NCBI GenBank assembly: GCA_028752905.1 | Contig: JAQNBH010000012.1 | Coordinates: 25,615,816-25,679,815, forward strand | DNA from: Cladorhizidae sp. MBARI D1340-BT2 | Taxonomy: Eukaryota > Porifera > Demospongiae > Poecilosclerida > Cladorhizidae | Reading direction: 5' to 3' | DNA length: 64,000 nt | In this document: one piece after another, positions 32,590 through 44,600 of the stretch | How positions within the stretch are numbered: the stretch's first letter is position 1 | Layout: every line of letters begins with the position of its first letter | The notes under the pieces: generated by a model | Database searches by the model: none | Told to the model about the DNA's origin: nothing | What the model saw: only the letters and a program-made list of their open reading frames with translations | Position numbers and translations under genes: made by a program

Positions 32590-34486
32590 CATGTTGCCTG
32601 TGAGTATAAATGTGTTGCCAGTGATTATAAATGTGTTGTCAGTGAGTATAAATGTGTTGCCAGTGCGTATAAATGTGTTGCCAGTGAGTATAAATGTGTT
32701 GTCAGCGAGTATAAATGTGTTGCAACTGAGTATAAATTTGTTGCCAGTGAGTATAAATGTGTTGCCAGTGAGTATAAATGTGTTGCCAGTGATATAAATG
32801 TGTTGCCAGTGAGTATAAATGTGTTGCCAGCGAGTATAAATGTGTTGTCAGTGAGTATAAATGTGTGGCAAGTGAGTATAAATGTGTTGCCAGTGAGTAT
32901 AAATCTGTTGCGAGTGAGTATAAATGTGTTGCGAGTGAGTATATATGTGTTGCAAGTGAGTATAAATGTGTTGCGAGTGAGTATAAATGTGTTGCGAGTG
33001 AGTATTAATGTGTTGCGAGTGAGTATAAATGTGTTGCGAGTGAGTATATATGTGTTGCCAGTGAGTATAAATGTGTTGCGAGTGAGTATAAATGTGTTGC
33101 GAGTGAGTATATATGTGTTGCGAGTGAGTATAAATGTGTTGCGAGTGAGTATAAATGTGTTGCGAGTGAATATAAATGTGTTGCCAATGAGTATAAATGT
33201 GTTGCGAGCGAGTATAAATGTGTTGTCAGTGAGTATAAATGTGTTGCCAGTGCGTATAAATGTGTTGCCAGTGAGTATAAATGTGTTGTCAGCGAGTATA
33301 AATGTGTTGCGACTGAGTATAAATTTGTTGCCAGTGAGTATAAATGTGTTGCCAGTGAGTATAAATGTGTTGCCAGTGATATAAATGTGTTGCCAGTGAG
33401 TATAAATGTGTTGCCAGCGAGTATAAATGTGTTGTCAGTGAGTATAAATGTGTGGCAAGTGAGTATAAATGTGTTGCCAGTGAGTATAAATCTGTTGCGA
33501 GTGAGTATAAATGTGTTGCGAGTGAGTATATATGTGTTGCAAGTGAGTATAAATGTGTTGCGAGTGAGTATAAATGTGTTGCGAGTGAGTATTAATGTGT
33601 TGCGAGTGAGTATAAATGTGTTGCGAGTGAGTATATATGTGTTGCCAGTGAGTATAAATGTGTTGCGAGTGAGTATAAATGTGTTGCGAGTGAGTATATA
33701 TGTGTTGCGAGTGAGTATAAATGTGTTGCGAGTGAGTATAAATGTGTTGCGAGTGAGTATAAATGTGTTGCCAGTGAGTATAAATGTGTTGCGAGTGAGT
33801 ATAAATGTGTTGCGAGTGAGTATAAATATGTTGCGAGTGAGTATAAATGTGTTGCGAGTGAGTATATATGTGTTGCCAGTGAGTATATATGTGTTGCGAG
33901 TGAGTATAAATGTGTTGCGAGTGAGTATATATGTGTTGCGAGTGAGTATAAATGTGTTGCGAGTGAGTATAAATGTGTTGCGAGTGGGTATAAATGTGTT
34001 GCGAGTGAGTATAAATGTGTTGCGAGTGAGTATATATGTGTTGCGAGTGAGTATAAATGTGTTGCGAGTGAGTATAAATGTGTTGCGAGTGGGTATAAAT
34101 GTGTTGCGAGTGAGTATAAATGTGTTGCGAGTGAGTATAAATGTGTTGCGAGTGAGTATAAATGTGTTGCCAGTGAGTATAAATGTGTTGCGAGTGAGTA
34201 TAAATGTGTTGCGAGTGAGTATAAATGTGTTGCGAGTGAGTATAAATGTGTTGCGAGTGAGTATAAATGTGTTGCCAGTGAGTATAAATGTGTTGCGAGT
34301 GAGTATAAATGTGTTGCGAGTGAGTATATATGTGTTGCCAGTGAGTATAAATGTGTTGCGAGTGAGTATAAATGTGTTGCCAGTGAGTATAAATGTGTTG
34401 CGAGTGAGTATAAATGTGTTGCCAGTGAGTATAAATGTGTTGCGAGTGAGTATAAATGTGTTGCCAGTGAGTATAAATGCCAGTGA
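32590..34486 (+). repeat. 21-bp satellite, about 90 units, with a 587-bp higher-order copy
   Basis: Largest array in the window. Units follow GTGAGTATAAATGTGTTGCC plus one base; two main variants (TTGCCAGTGAG and TTGCGAGTGAG) plus a TATATA variant alternate. A unique 20-bp unit (GTGATATAAATG) occurs at about 32790 and 33377, and the surrounding variant order repeats too: a 587-bp block (27 x 21 + 20) is duplicated. Continuous frames of 286, 385 and (minus strand) 359 codons across it are heptapeptide artefacts (VSINVLR, HIYTHSQ) without start context or domain. Confidence 0.97.
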
Positions 34487-34489
34487 GTG

Positions 34490-36192
34490 TGTTCCGCTCT
34501 GTCTGTGTTTTCATTTGCCCCTGATGGTCAAAGCATTCAATTGAAACTTTGGCAAAAAAGATAAATCATCGCTACAAGTCTATGTGGTCTATATATAGGT
34601 TGACATAGGGGGGTGGGGGGGTGATTAATTATAGAAGAATGTGTGAGGGGGTGAGAATGTTGAACCAATGGGGGTAGTGTGTGAATGAGCTGATGTGGTG
34701 TGGTTAGTGTGCGTATGATTGAGTCGGTGGGTAGAGGGGTATGGGTTGGGTGGTGGGTGTGTGAGTGGGTTTGGTGGAGGCCAGCTGGTGTGAAGTATCC
34801 TTCCTGTGGGAGTATGAAGCTATCTAATGTGTAGTTGTACTTGGTGCTGGTACTAGTATAGTGTGTGCATGTGGTAAGTCAGTGTTGTAGGTGCTGATGT
34901 TGGAGATGTGCTTTTCCCCTTCATGTCAGAAGTAAGAGATGTTAAGAGATGGATGAAGCCACTTTTGTCATTGATGATAGTAAGACCAAACTCTTCCTCT
35001 TTCTCGCTCACTGTATGGAGCACCCAGTCACTGGGGACCCATCAGGTCCTCAGGAAGAGACTACTTCTAGCAGGAGGGTAGCTCTTGACCATAGTTGAGA
35101 GCCTATTGTTTTTCTTTCTCTCTGTAATAATAGTAGACACTAACTTGATACAGGGATCAATAAATTCTCATTACACAGCCTTTGATAGATAGACATCTTC
35201 ATCAGTAAGAATGAGGTGCTGCTTGCCTGATGGTGTATATATATAAGGTTAAGCATGTCATGCAGTTCTGGGATTGGTCCATGTGTAATGGTGAATGGTG
35301 TGATTGACAGGGATATAATGTGGTGATGTGGATGACCAGGGGTGTGATTGGCCTAGCAGAAAAGACAACAAAAAAATTGATAAGCTGAGAAAAAAATCTA
35401 CTTTTTGTTTAAAACTAGATACAAGAAGAGTTAATTAGTCATGACCCTTAGTTTAGAATGTTATGTTGCTATGTGTTGACTGGTGTTGATTGATCTGTTC
35501 TGCTTAACATTTAGTTCTTGTTTTCTGTGCTGCTGTTCTTGTTTGGGTCTGTCTATTGCGGAGAGTGAAGGACATGTGTGGCATTATAGTGTCAGCCTAG
35601 GAGTATGGGGTTGTCCAGTGTAGGCATGTTTGTGTGTCTAGTTATCTAGGGGTGGATCTGGGGGTTGGGCTAGCTGTGTGTGAGTTGTTTGGTATTTTGA
35701 TTATGGATGTGTGAACATTCTCTTTCTTTCTGATCCTACCATTTATGGAGGCTCTTATTTTGGGGAAAGCTGCACAGGCACCTATACCTTCCAGCAAACA
35801 CTACCTGCTCTTCTTACTTGGTGTGGCTCAGGAATCCAGTTCTTTCTTAGTGTTACTCATGAGACTAGCTCCTTCTTTGTCTGGCTTAGAGTTACTCCAT
35901 CTTCATGTGGCTCATGTAACAGAAGTTTAGCTCTCTACTCAAATAATGCAAAGCATCCATTTATATAGAAGATTCAATGTGTGTGCATCATTTGTTTAGT
36001 AAGAGCTTAGTTGTTTCTAAGCACTGGTTTTCTTGCTGGTTTGGTTAGAAGTGGTGATTGACAATCAGAGTTTATGATACACTTGTGTACATACACTTGC
36101 TTGGTATGTTTAGTAGTAGTAGTGTAAATAAAACCTTCCATTGATGCACTCACACAAATAATCAACTCATTGACTAGCTGTTGTTGCTGCAG
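34490..36192 (+). other. Unit sequence upstream of Death-domain copy 5
   Basis: Flank of the satellite, a short GT-rich piece (34600-34790), a 200-bp module shared with 41960-42190 (34960-35170), then the block common to all units. A stretch at 35711-35968 is open for 85 codons (cysteine-rich, GSYFGESCTGTYTFQQT) but is interrupted in copies 2 and 4, so I do not call it an exon. Confidence 0.5.
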
Positions 36193-37199
36193 ATGTTACT
36201 GGAAGAACTAATGAAGAAGCAGCTGCCATCACTGAATTCTCAAGCAGCATCAAGGTCAAGGTTAGCATCATAGTTTCTCAGGGAGTCAGGGGATCAGGGA
36301 TTACCCCACCTCCCACCTACACCACAAGGAAAATGGTGTCATAATAGGTATATTGTATGCATTGACTAGCTGATGTTAGTAATTGACAATGGCAGTTAAT
36401 GAACTTGGCAAATTAAGTATACAACATGTAAAATACATTCCCACAACTTTTAATCTCTCAAAATTGCACTAAAACCTGCTATAGTCAGTTCAGGTCCTTC
36501 AATTGTGCCCTGAGCCTAGCCAGGTTGATGTTACTTATCTATTTCGAAGACTTATCTTAATAAACTTCGTCTAACCAAATATCTGACTAATGTTCCATGT
36601 AGTAAGGATGGCTATGAAAACATTTCGTTCCTACTCTTCCCAGCAACCAAAATTTCTCTATGAAGCCATGGTTTTCATGCTATATTAGTTGTTTCTGTTG
36701 TTATTTTAGTTATTGTTGTAGGATTACGATGAACTGCTAGCTAAAGTTCCAGAGTGCAACCGTGCTTACCTAGATGAGATAATTTCAGACGTAGACCTAG
36801 GTCGAATTTCTGCAAGACTGTATCATTTGGAAGATAAGGCATATCTGCTGGGACTGAGCTTGTCAGAGGTGGTGCGAATTAGGACTACATACAGGGGAAA
36901 ACTTGATCTACAAAGGTACTACAATGCTAAATATGTGAATTGTGGATGTGGTTTTATAGATGCACACTATTTACAGCTCAGCTGTTCTGGAACATTGGAG
37001 ATCTAAAGCTGGTTATCCAAAGACTTACAGGAATCTTCTTCGAGTATGTGTGGAGGGTGATACTGAGAAATGTGCTGAAGACATTATTTCCATCTTAAGC
37101 AGCAAAGGTTGGTCTAGCTGGTTGTGTTGGTGTGTATATTTTAAGTGGTCACACTTAGTCTACATTGGCACAGTCTTGTGTTACAAGTATATATATTAA
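36193..37199 (+). CDS. Death-domain gene copy 5 (three exons, 5' end unknown)
   Basis: Exons 36193-36260 (68 nt), 36722-36915 (194 nt) and 36977-37107 (131 nt), with standard borders and phases; all open. Motifs: DVTGRTNEEAAAITEF; YDELLAKVPECNR; DVDLGRISARLYHL; AYLLGLSLSEVVRI; last exon SAVLEHWRSKAGYPK, TYRNLLRVC, AEDIISILSSK. It fits the Death-domain pattern best in the core (LGLSLSEV followed by a basic IRTTYRGK segment). The last exon starts SSAVLEHW where other copies have WALLxCW. If the final donor (37108) is unused, the frame runs to 37199, because the TAA used by the other copies was lost in a short deletion. Confidence 0.65.
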
Positions 37200-38028
37200 A
37201 CATAGTTCTTGTGTATCTAGATATTACATAAGGTAGAACAATCCTGAACACTTTTGGAACTGCTCAACCATATTCACACGATTCTAATGCGAAAATGCTT
37301 CTTTGCAAGTGCGTAATTTGTAATTATAGATACATCCCCCTCTTCAAATATGTGCAGTCACAGGTTCAATACTCAGCATAAACTCTTCAGGACAGAAAAC
37401 ACTCCATATAGGCTAGAACAAGTGACTTCAAAGCTAGTGAAGTTATGTGATGTTCTGTTAGGTATTCATGAAAAGTCTTCAGACCAGCTCCATTTCTCCT
37501 AGCACATGTGAAATGTTCTGGCCTGTAATTAGCATAACTTTTCAATCCCTATTCCTCGGGCTTGCTCTTCACTTGTCCTTCCCCCTCCACATTGCTCTGT
37601 AAAGTTAACAATGGAGTACAGAAATTGAGTCATGGCATCTTCTGTTTTACTACAACTGGATGAAGTATGAAGATGAACAAAACAGAATCCTGTTGACTAG
37701 TTCTCTATCTCAATCCTCAGCAGTTTCCTTTAAATAGCTTCACCAGCCATGTTTATACAATAAAAATAGAAGGTAATGGATCTGACTGCAAATAACCAAT
37801 CAACTCTGGGGGTGGGTGTAATTGCAGGTTGTGCAGGCTAAGTATTGCCTGTTAGGCTCAGGTCATGACTTGATTGAATGCTAGAGTGTATAAGCACAGT
37901 CATGTCAGACTGATGCAGGCCTGGAGCTGCCCAACTGCTGAATCTCAATTCTCAAGAGCATGGTGTGAAACTAGACCCATCACTGGCTGACAGATCATGA
38001 ATCACATGCATTTCAAGTGACACATGTT
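37200..38028 (+). other. Unit sequence, unit 5 (no family-2 retroelement)
   Basis: Downstream flank of copy 5 joined directly to the block preceding the satellite; the retroelement and palindrome present in units 2-4 are absent. The minus-strand counterpart of 4805-4945 is here interrupted by a TAG. Confidence 0.5.
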
Positions 38029-38350
38029 GCCTGTGAGTATAAATGTGTTCCCAGTGAGCGTAAATGTGTTGCCAGTGAGTTTGAATATGTTGCCAGTGAG
38101 TGGAAATGTGTTGCAAGTCAGTATAAATGTGTTGCCAGTGAGTGAAAATGTGTTCCCAGTGAGCGTTAATGTGTTGTCAGTGTGTGTAAATATGTTGCCA
38201 GTTAGTATAAATGTGTTGCCAGTGAGTATAAATGTGTTGCCAGTGATTATAAATGTGTTGCCAATGAGTACGAATGTGTTGCCAGTGAGTATAAATGTGT
38301 TGCCAGTGAATATAATTATGTTGCCAGTGAGTATAAATGTGTTGTGTTGT
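38029..38350 (+). repeat. 21-bp satellite, about 15 degenerate units
   Basis: Same unit, but more diverged than the other arrays (for example AGTGAGCGTAAATG and AGTGAGTTTGAATATG). It is the oldest-looking array. Flanked on both sides by the same unit sequence as the others. Confidence 0.92.
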
Positions 38351-38647
38351 GTCCATCTATTCATTTGCCCCTGAAGGCCAAAGAAACGTTAGCCAAAAAA
38401 ATTAAGAATCAACTTTCATATTGCATCTGACAGAATGGAAAGGTTGCTAGTTACTCGCTGATGCCAGAGCATACAAATGATGCGTCAGAAGAAATTGATG
38501 TAGAGAATTGTTTTTTCTGGGCGAAGCATGGATTATCTAAGCATTTTATTTATGATGTTCATACACTGGAGTAGTTGAGCCATAAGATCTGAGCCACTGA
38601 AGTAGTAGCTTTATTGACTATTAAGCATTTATTTAACAATAAATGTT

Positions 38648-38848
38648 CTCAATGAACTCTCAGTTGATATAATAACATTACAATCACCTTCTCAGTAATC
38701 AACTTGAAATTGTATCTATGTTTTGACTAGACGCTCTCATCAGATACTCTAGCCTTCATCAGGAATATTCCTGATTAAGGCTAGTGCATCTAGTCGAAAC
38801 ATCGGGAGAATACAATTTCGAGTTGATTATTGAGAATAGTATTATAAT
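38648..38848 (+). mobile_element. Small fold-back element A
   Basis: 201 bp between direct repeats AATAAATGTT (38638-38647, 38849-38858). Inside is an inverted repeat: CTCAGTAATCAACTTGAAAT on the left and the complementary GAGTTGATTATTGAG on the right, around a core with GATACTCTAGCCTTCATCAG. Second copy at 43758-43937. Confidence 0.75.
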
Positions 38849-38869
38849 AATAAATGTTATACTTTTGAC

Positions 38870-40060
38870 TATGTTGGTGCTATTGGTCCAAGTGATGGCT
38901 GGTGGTGGCATTGATGGTGAGAAATCCTTTAAGTGCTAGTTTTCAGATCATACACCAGCTTTTACATGTCCAGGCAGTGATCCCGTTCCCAAATCCATAG
39001 CTAAGGTAGCATAATGGCTGGATTTTTTTTGTGTTTAGCTTTCCCAAGTTACAATATTGCCTCCACGTCTATTATATGGGTGTAGTCATCCCGGTGAGAC
39101 ACTGGGGTGTCTATACAAACACTGTTCATTTTGGGTTGGGGCTGGGGGACAGAAGCAAAGGGTACCACACTCTTCCTGCCTGGGTTTCTTGAGTTATGCC
39201 ATGGTCGTAGGGAATGGTCTACAGTGGGTTGGGGTAGGCGTGAAGGGGGGTGTTTGAGTGTGTGTGTGGTGGTGGGAGGGGGGGGGGGGGAGGGGCAGGA
39301 GGTTGTTTAAGTGCAGTGAGGGCAGGGTGGTTGGAACTAAGTGTAGAAGAATGTGTGAGGAAGAGAGCTAACTATAGAATATTTATGGATTGAACTAATG
39401 GGAGTAGTAGATGAGGTGTGTGTTAGTGTGTGTATGATTGAGTTGGTGGGTAGAGGAGGTATGGGTTGGGTGGTGTCTGTATGAGTTGAAATTGTGCGGT
39501 AGGTGTGTATGAGTGCGGCAATGGGGTCTTTGTGTGTTAGTTGGGGTGGGGTGTGTGTGAGTTGATTAGGATGGTGTGGGTGACGTGTTTATGAGTTGAT
39601 AACATGGGGGGGGGTGTTCATGAGTTGGTATACTGGGGTGGTATGTGTGAAAGAGTTGGGGTTGTGGGGTGTGTATGAGTGGGGTAGTAAGGTCTTTGTG
39701 TATGATTTGGGATGGTGTGTGTATGAGTTGGTATAGTGTGTGTGTATGTATTGGTTGGTATAGTGGGGTGTATGAGTTGGTATAGTGGTGGTGTGTGTAT
39801 GAGTTGGTAGAGTGGGGGTGTATGAGTTGGTATAGTGGGGGTGGTGTTTGTATGGGTTGGTATAGTGGGGGTGGTGTTTGTATGAGTTGGTATAGTGGGG
39901 GTGTATGAGTTGGTATAGTGGGGGTGGTATGTGTATGAGTTGGTAAAGTGGGGGTGTATGAGTTGGTATAGTGGGGGTGGTATGTGTATGAGTTGGTAAA
40001 GTGGGGGTGTATGAGTTGGTATAGTGGGAGTGGTTTGTGTATGAGTTGGTATATACAATA
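38870..40060 (+). repeat. GT-rich block with a TATGAGTTGGTATAGTGGGGG minisatellite
   Basis: Counterpart of 11500-12370. From about 39620 to 40055 the units TATGAGTTGGTATAGTGGGG(GTGG) repeat with variable spacing. Plus-strand G-runs of 4-12 (39285-39300, 39605-39615) could form quadruplexes. The minus-strand frame of 150 codons (His/Thr/Pro/Ile) is an artefact. Confidence 0.85.
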
Positions 40061-42300
40061 GATGACTCAAACCATCGTTTGGACCAAGCTGTTCACTTAC
40101 TGTATCAATGTTAGTTTTGACCTGAGATTATTGGCAGGTGTCGGTGGCTCCAGAATCCCGACCCAAGGTCACATTTGCCACCTCTTCAGCGCTATTTCAA
40201 TACAAAGTTATGCCATTCAGGTTGCAGTGAGCTCCTGCTACCTTCCAATGCCTGATGGATAGGGTTATTAATGGCCTTCAATTTGTAGAGGCCTACCTGG
40301 ATTAAATTGTTATTTCAGTGCAGCTTAGGAGGAGCATTTACATCACCTCCAAGCAGTTTTCAAAAGGTTGACCTGCTGGGATAACTCTCAAGGTTGTGTG
40401 TGTATGAGTTGGGACAGTGGTGGTGGTGTGTATATGAGTTACAGTGGTGTGTGCAGCATGTGTATGATTGAGTTGGTGGGGGTGTATGTGTTTGGTGGTG
40501 TGTGTACGAGTTGGGGTGGGTGGGGTTCTTTGTATGAGTGGGGCATTGTGGGTACTGTGTGTATCAGTTAGGATGGTGGTGGTTTTATGCGTATGAGTGG
40601 CGGTTTATGGATTGGGATTGTGGGGTCCAATCTGGCAACTGTCCCGTATCTCGCAGAACAGTCCTGCAGTCAACATCCCTGTCCTACTGTCCCACCAGAC
40701 GTGTCAAATGCCCCACATTTTACTTGCTACTGTTTTTAAATAGCAAGTAGTAGCAGTTCCAGCCAGTTCGTTCTTGAATGTTTTATAGCTTTAGTATAGC
40801 TAAGGTCAGCTATGAACTGGAACAGCCTGTGCTGAATGATTGGCCATACCCATACATGACCTGTCTAGTATTCAGCTAGTAGGGACCAGCTCTTCACTCT
40901 ACCGTCCATGTTCCTTTGCACTCAGCTCCTATATAGCATTATTATGACACCACCTTTTAGTACTTTCACGCGAATTACTGGCCAAATTTCTAGAACCGTC
41001 TCCCAATCAGATCTTTACCAGACATTCAATCAGTCAGTGAATCCAGTCAGTTTCGAAATTTCATCCAGATATATAGCAAGCACGAACTACTGCATGTGCC
41101 AAGACTGGAGGAGAATAAAATCTAATTCACTGTGCCAAAGAAATGTCCATGTTTTGTAAAATGGATCCTGAAGAATGCAAAAACAATTTTGGCACCTGAA
41201 AGCAAGGTTTTCTACTTACAGTGCCGTGAAGTCAAACTAAACTATTCCTTTGATATTTTTATTGACCATGATATGTTGCTGTCCAAGTTTGCAGCAAAAC
41301 CCTAAAGCATTCGAATTCCACCTCTCCTGACCCCCCTAGAAATACAGGCATGTCCATGTGTCCCACATGTTGTTCACAAAATGTTGGCAGGTCTATGGGG
41401 ATGGGGAGGAGGGGGGGAGGAGTGGAATGGCAGAGGGGGGGAGGGGTTATAAGTTGAGGTGATGGAGTGGTGTGTATATGGGTTAGGGGGATTGGGTGAT
41501 GTGGGTACAAGTTGGGATAGTGGGAGTGGTATGTTTATTAGTTGAGGGGATGGGGGTGATGTGTATATGAGTTGTGGTGTGGGGTGATGTGTGTATGAGA
41601 AGAAGGTATATGTGTGAGTTGTGGTGATGTGTGTATGAATTAGTGCTGCTTCGATGGTGTGTCTAGTGAGATGGAGTGGTGGGAATTGTATATATATGAG
41701 TTGGGGTGGTTGGTGTTTGGTGTGTGGGGAGGGGGGACTATTAGTTGGAGTGGGTGTGTGTGTGCATGTGGGGTGTGTGTATGAGTTGGGGTGATGCAGG
41801 ATATTTGAGGTGAAATATCCTTCCTGTGGGTGTATGAAGCTATCTAAATTATAGTTGTATTTGGTGGTGGTACTAGTGCAGTGTGTTCCTGTGGTAACTT
41901 ATAGTGACACTGGAGATGGTCTTCTTCTTTCTTTCATGTCAGGGATGGAGTAAGAAATGTTGAGTGATATTTCGAGCCACTATTGATGATAGGGAGGCCG
42001 AGCTCTTTCTCTCTTCCTCGCTCGCCTTATGGAGCACCTGCTCTCTGGGTACCTATCGGTTCCCCAAGGAGAGACTGCTTCTAGCAGAAGTATAACATTT
42101 GGCAATACTAGACAGGTTATTGTTTTTGTTTCTCTCCATAGTAGCATCAGGGATTGACTTGATACAGAGATCAATAAATTCTTATTATAAGCTTTCGATG
42201 CACTGGTCTCTTCATCAGTGCTGCTAAGAATGAGGTGTCCTTATGATGGTATATATATATAGGGGTGTACCAAGCTAAATTTCATTGGTCAGGTTATTCA
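40060..42300. other. Unassigned stretch with GT-rich patches
   Basis: GT-rich patches at 40380-40620 and 41390-41800. The intervening 40620-41380 is ordinary-complexity DNA with short open frames only and no domain I recognise. The module at 41960-42190 matches 34960-35170. Confidence 0.4.
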
Positions 42301-43740
42301 GATCATGCCCATGCAGGTGTATATTTAGACACTTAAACATGCATTTGTGAGTGTGGTATGAATATACATGTACATCAAACACTTTGAGTTTATGTTCAGA
42401 ATTATAATAACTTCATTAGCAATTGCTATTTATATTGAGGGAAACCATGATGTTTTTGTTCACATGTAACACCATTTACTGAGCCATTGTTGATTCATGG
42501 TGTCACAGGTAGCTATGTAGCTATGTCTTGACTCTGCAACCCAACATTGACATGCTGTCGAAATGTTTGCAGAGCTTGGCTAGAGCAGCTGAAGAAGCAA
42601 GTGCGTGCAACCTATATATCTATGCTGAGTGACCATGTGAGCTCTTGCAGCTAAGAAATGATAGACCACCATTACTCAGAAGAAGCTAACCAACACTTTC
42701 AGTAATAATAATTATTTTTATCTGCCATTGGTACAGGGTTATTCCAGTTATGGATGGTCTACTGTACTGGAGTCTAAACTGAGTGTAGTTATTTGCAATG
42801 CTTGATCTATCTTGGTAGCCGTCTTGGCTTTTTTCACTTTAATTAAAAACATGTGCCAACATGTGTGGCAATGCACAGGACCACGTGACGCATTGCAGTG
42901 AAAAAAGTTCCCTTGGCCATCCATAAGTGCTGGAAACAGCGATATACAATGTTTTCTTCTCAAGGAGCTCTTGGGTTACTTAAATCCTCGATCCAGCTGG
43001 TGTGTAGTACAGAAGACTGTCGCATATCCAAACTCTATGGGACCTAACCCTGTTTTTATACATGAGATTTCTGGATATGTGAAGCATTTGCAAGAAATGG
43101 ATGCAGTGTCAGCTATTTTAAGTTTGCATGTGTTTTAACAATTGTTAAGTGGAAGATAGTGCACAGAAGGAAGGACTTGCAGCTGCAGTAACAGTCGACT
43201 GACTACTGCAACATTGTTTTAGTGATAACAACATGAGATTGCTGCAAAGTCATATATATACTTAGTAGAGTACAGTACTATTTACAAATTGTGTAGCAGC
43301 TAGTGAGGTTGGATAGATGAGACCTGATAAATCCAAGAAGCCAGGTTATATACATGAGGTGTACTAATCTGAAATATCAACAATTACCTGCCATTCTGCT
43401 TAGAGTTCAAGCTTATGCTGCTTTACACATGCACATGATTTGAGCACATATACATTGGCCACACCCAATACGCTGAAAATGGAATAATTGAGTGGTGTGT
43501 GCACACATTTTCTAAATGTTGGTATTCACATGGCCTGACTGGCCTGAGTGGTTATTACACCCCTGATATATGAGGAGTAAGTATGTTTTTGCTCTTCTGT
43601 AATTAGTCCATGTGATATGGTGATTGACAGAGATATAATGCAGTGATGTGGATGACCTGGGATGTGATTGGACTAGCAGAGAAGACAAAAACTGAGCTAA
43701 GCCAATTAAAAAAATCTAATATTTGTGTAAAACTCAAAAA
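42300..43740. other. Unassigned stretch
   Basis: No gene recognised. A 71-codon minus-strand frame at 42748-42963 (cysteine/histidine pairs HCNASRGPVHCHTC) matches no family I know. From about 43580 the unit block (as at 20380 and 35280) resumes. Confidence 0.35.
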
Positions 43741-43757
43741 CTTGGAGAAAAGAAGAG

Positions 43758-43937
43758 AGAACTCTCAATGAACTCTCAGTTGACATAATAACATTACAAT
43801 AAACTTCTCAATGATCAACCTGAAATTGTACTGTCTCAACATTTCAACTAGATGCTCTGGCCTTCATCAGGAACAGAGCATCTAGTCATAATGTGGAGGG
43901 AGTACAATTTCAAGTTGAATATTGAGAAGTGTATTGT
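43758..43937 (+). mobile_element. Small fold-back element B
   Basis: 180 bp between 9-bp direct repeats AAAGAAGAG (43749-43757, 43938-43946). Arms TTCTCAATGATCAACCTGAA and complementary TTCAAGTTGAATATTGAGAA; core GATGCTCTGGCCTTCATCAGG. Same family as 38648-38848. Target duplications of 9-10 bp would suit a Mutator-like mobiliser; that is a guess. Confidence 0.8.
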
Positions 43938-44099
43938 AAAGAAGAGATAATTAGTCCTGAGACTGAATGTGTTCTTGCTATATATGGTGTGTGCAATATT
44001 CTGTGGAGTGTTTTTAAAGGTCTGTTCTGCTTAAAGCTATCGTCTCTGCTACTGTTCTGGTTTGGGTCTGTCATTTTGGAAGAGTGAAAGAAATGAGTG

Positions 44100-44600
44100 G
44101 CATAATAGTGTCGGCCTAGTAGTATGGGAATGTTCAATGTATGGCTGTCTGTGTGGATAGGAACTAGGGCTGGATCTGGGCCTAGGCTAGCAGGGAGTTA
44201 TGTGTTTAGGTTATGGATGTGGGCATGTCTGATGTTGGGACAGGTATAGACCTCTGGACTAAGGCCACGACTAAAGGTATGTGGGTGTCTAACATTGAGA
44301 CTAGGATTAATGGTATATTTTGTTTGCAGAAGTGTTTGCAGAAGTGTAGAAGTTCTTCTTTAAAATAATTGCCATTGCCATTTTGAACATTCTCTTTCTG
44401 GCTGATCCTTCAGTTTCTGGAAGCTCACATTTTGAGGAAAGCTGCACTGGCACCTATATCTTCCAACAAACACTACTTGCTCTTCTTTCATGGTGTGCCT
44501 CAGAAATCCAGTTCTTTATTAGTCTAACTCATAAACTAGCTCCTTCTTTGTCTGACTTATGAGATTTGCTTCTTCTCATGTGGTTCATGTAACAGAAAGA
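44100..44600 (+). other. Truncated sixth unit start
   Basis: Matches the block upstream of the Death-domain exons (compare 35580-35930) but breaks off before the first recognised exon. It marks the right edge of the tandem array. Confidence 0.6.

Noticed and set aside
32590..34486. CRISPR-like array
   Set aside because: Repeats are directly adjacent without unique spacers, and the context is clearly eukaryotic.
32524..34544. Long open frames (286, 385 and, on the minus strand, 359 codons) resembling heptad-repeat proteins
   Set aside because: They lie wholly in the 21-bp satellite, whose length is a multiple of three; several frames on both strands are open at once, and there is no domain, start context or splice logic.
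35711..35968. 85-codon cysteine-rich frame as a 5' exon of the Death-domain gene
   Set aside because: Interrupted by a stop in copy 2 and by an indel in copy 4, with no consistent splice borders.
39618..40070. 150-codon His/Thr/Pro-rich minus-strand frame
   Set aside because: Complement of the GT-rich minisatellite; no stops by composition only.
42748..42963. 71-codon frame with Cys/His pairs as a zinc finger
   Set aside because: Spacing fits no finger type I know, and there are no supporting flanks.
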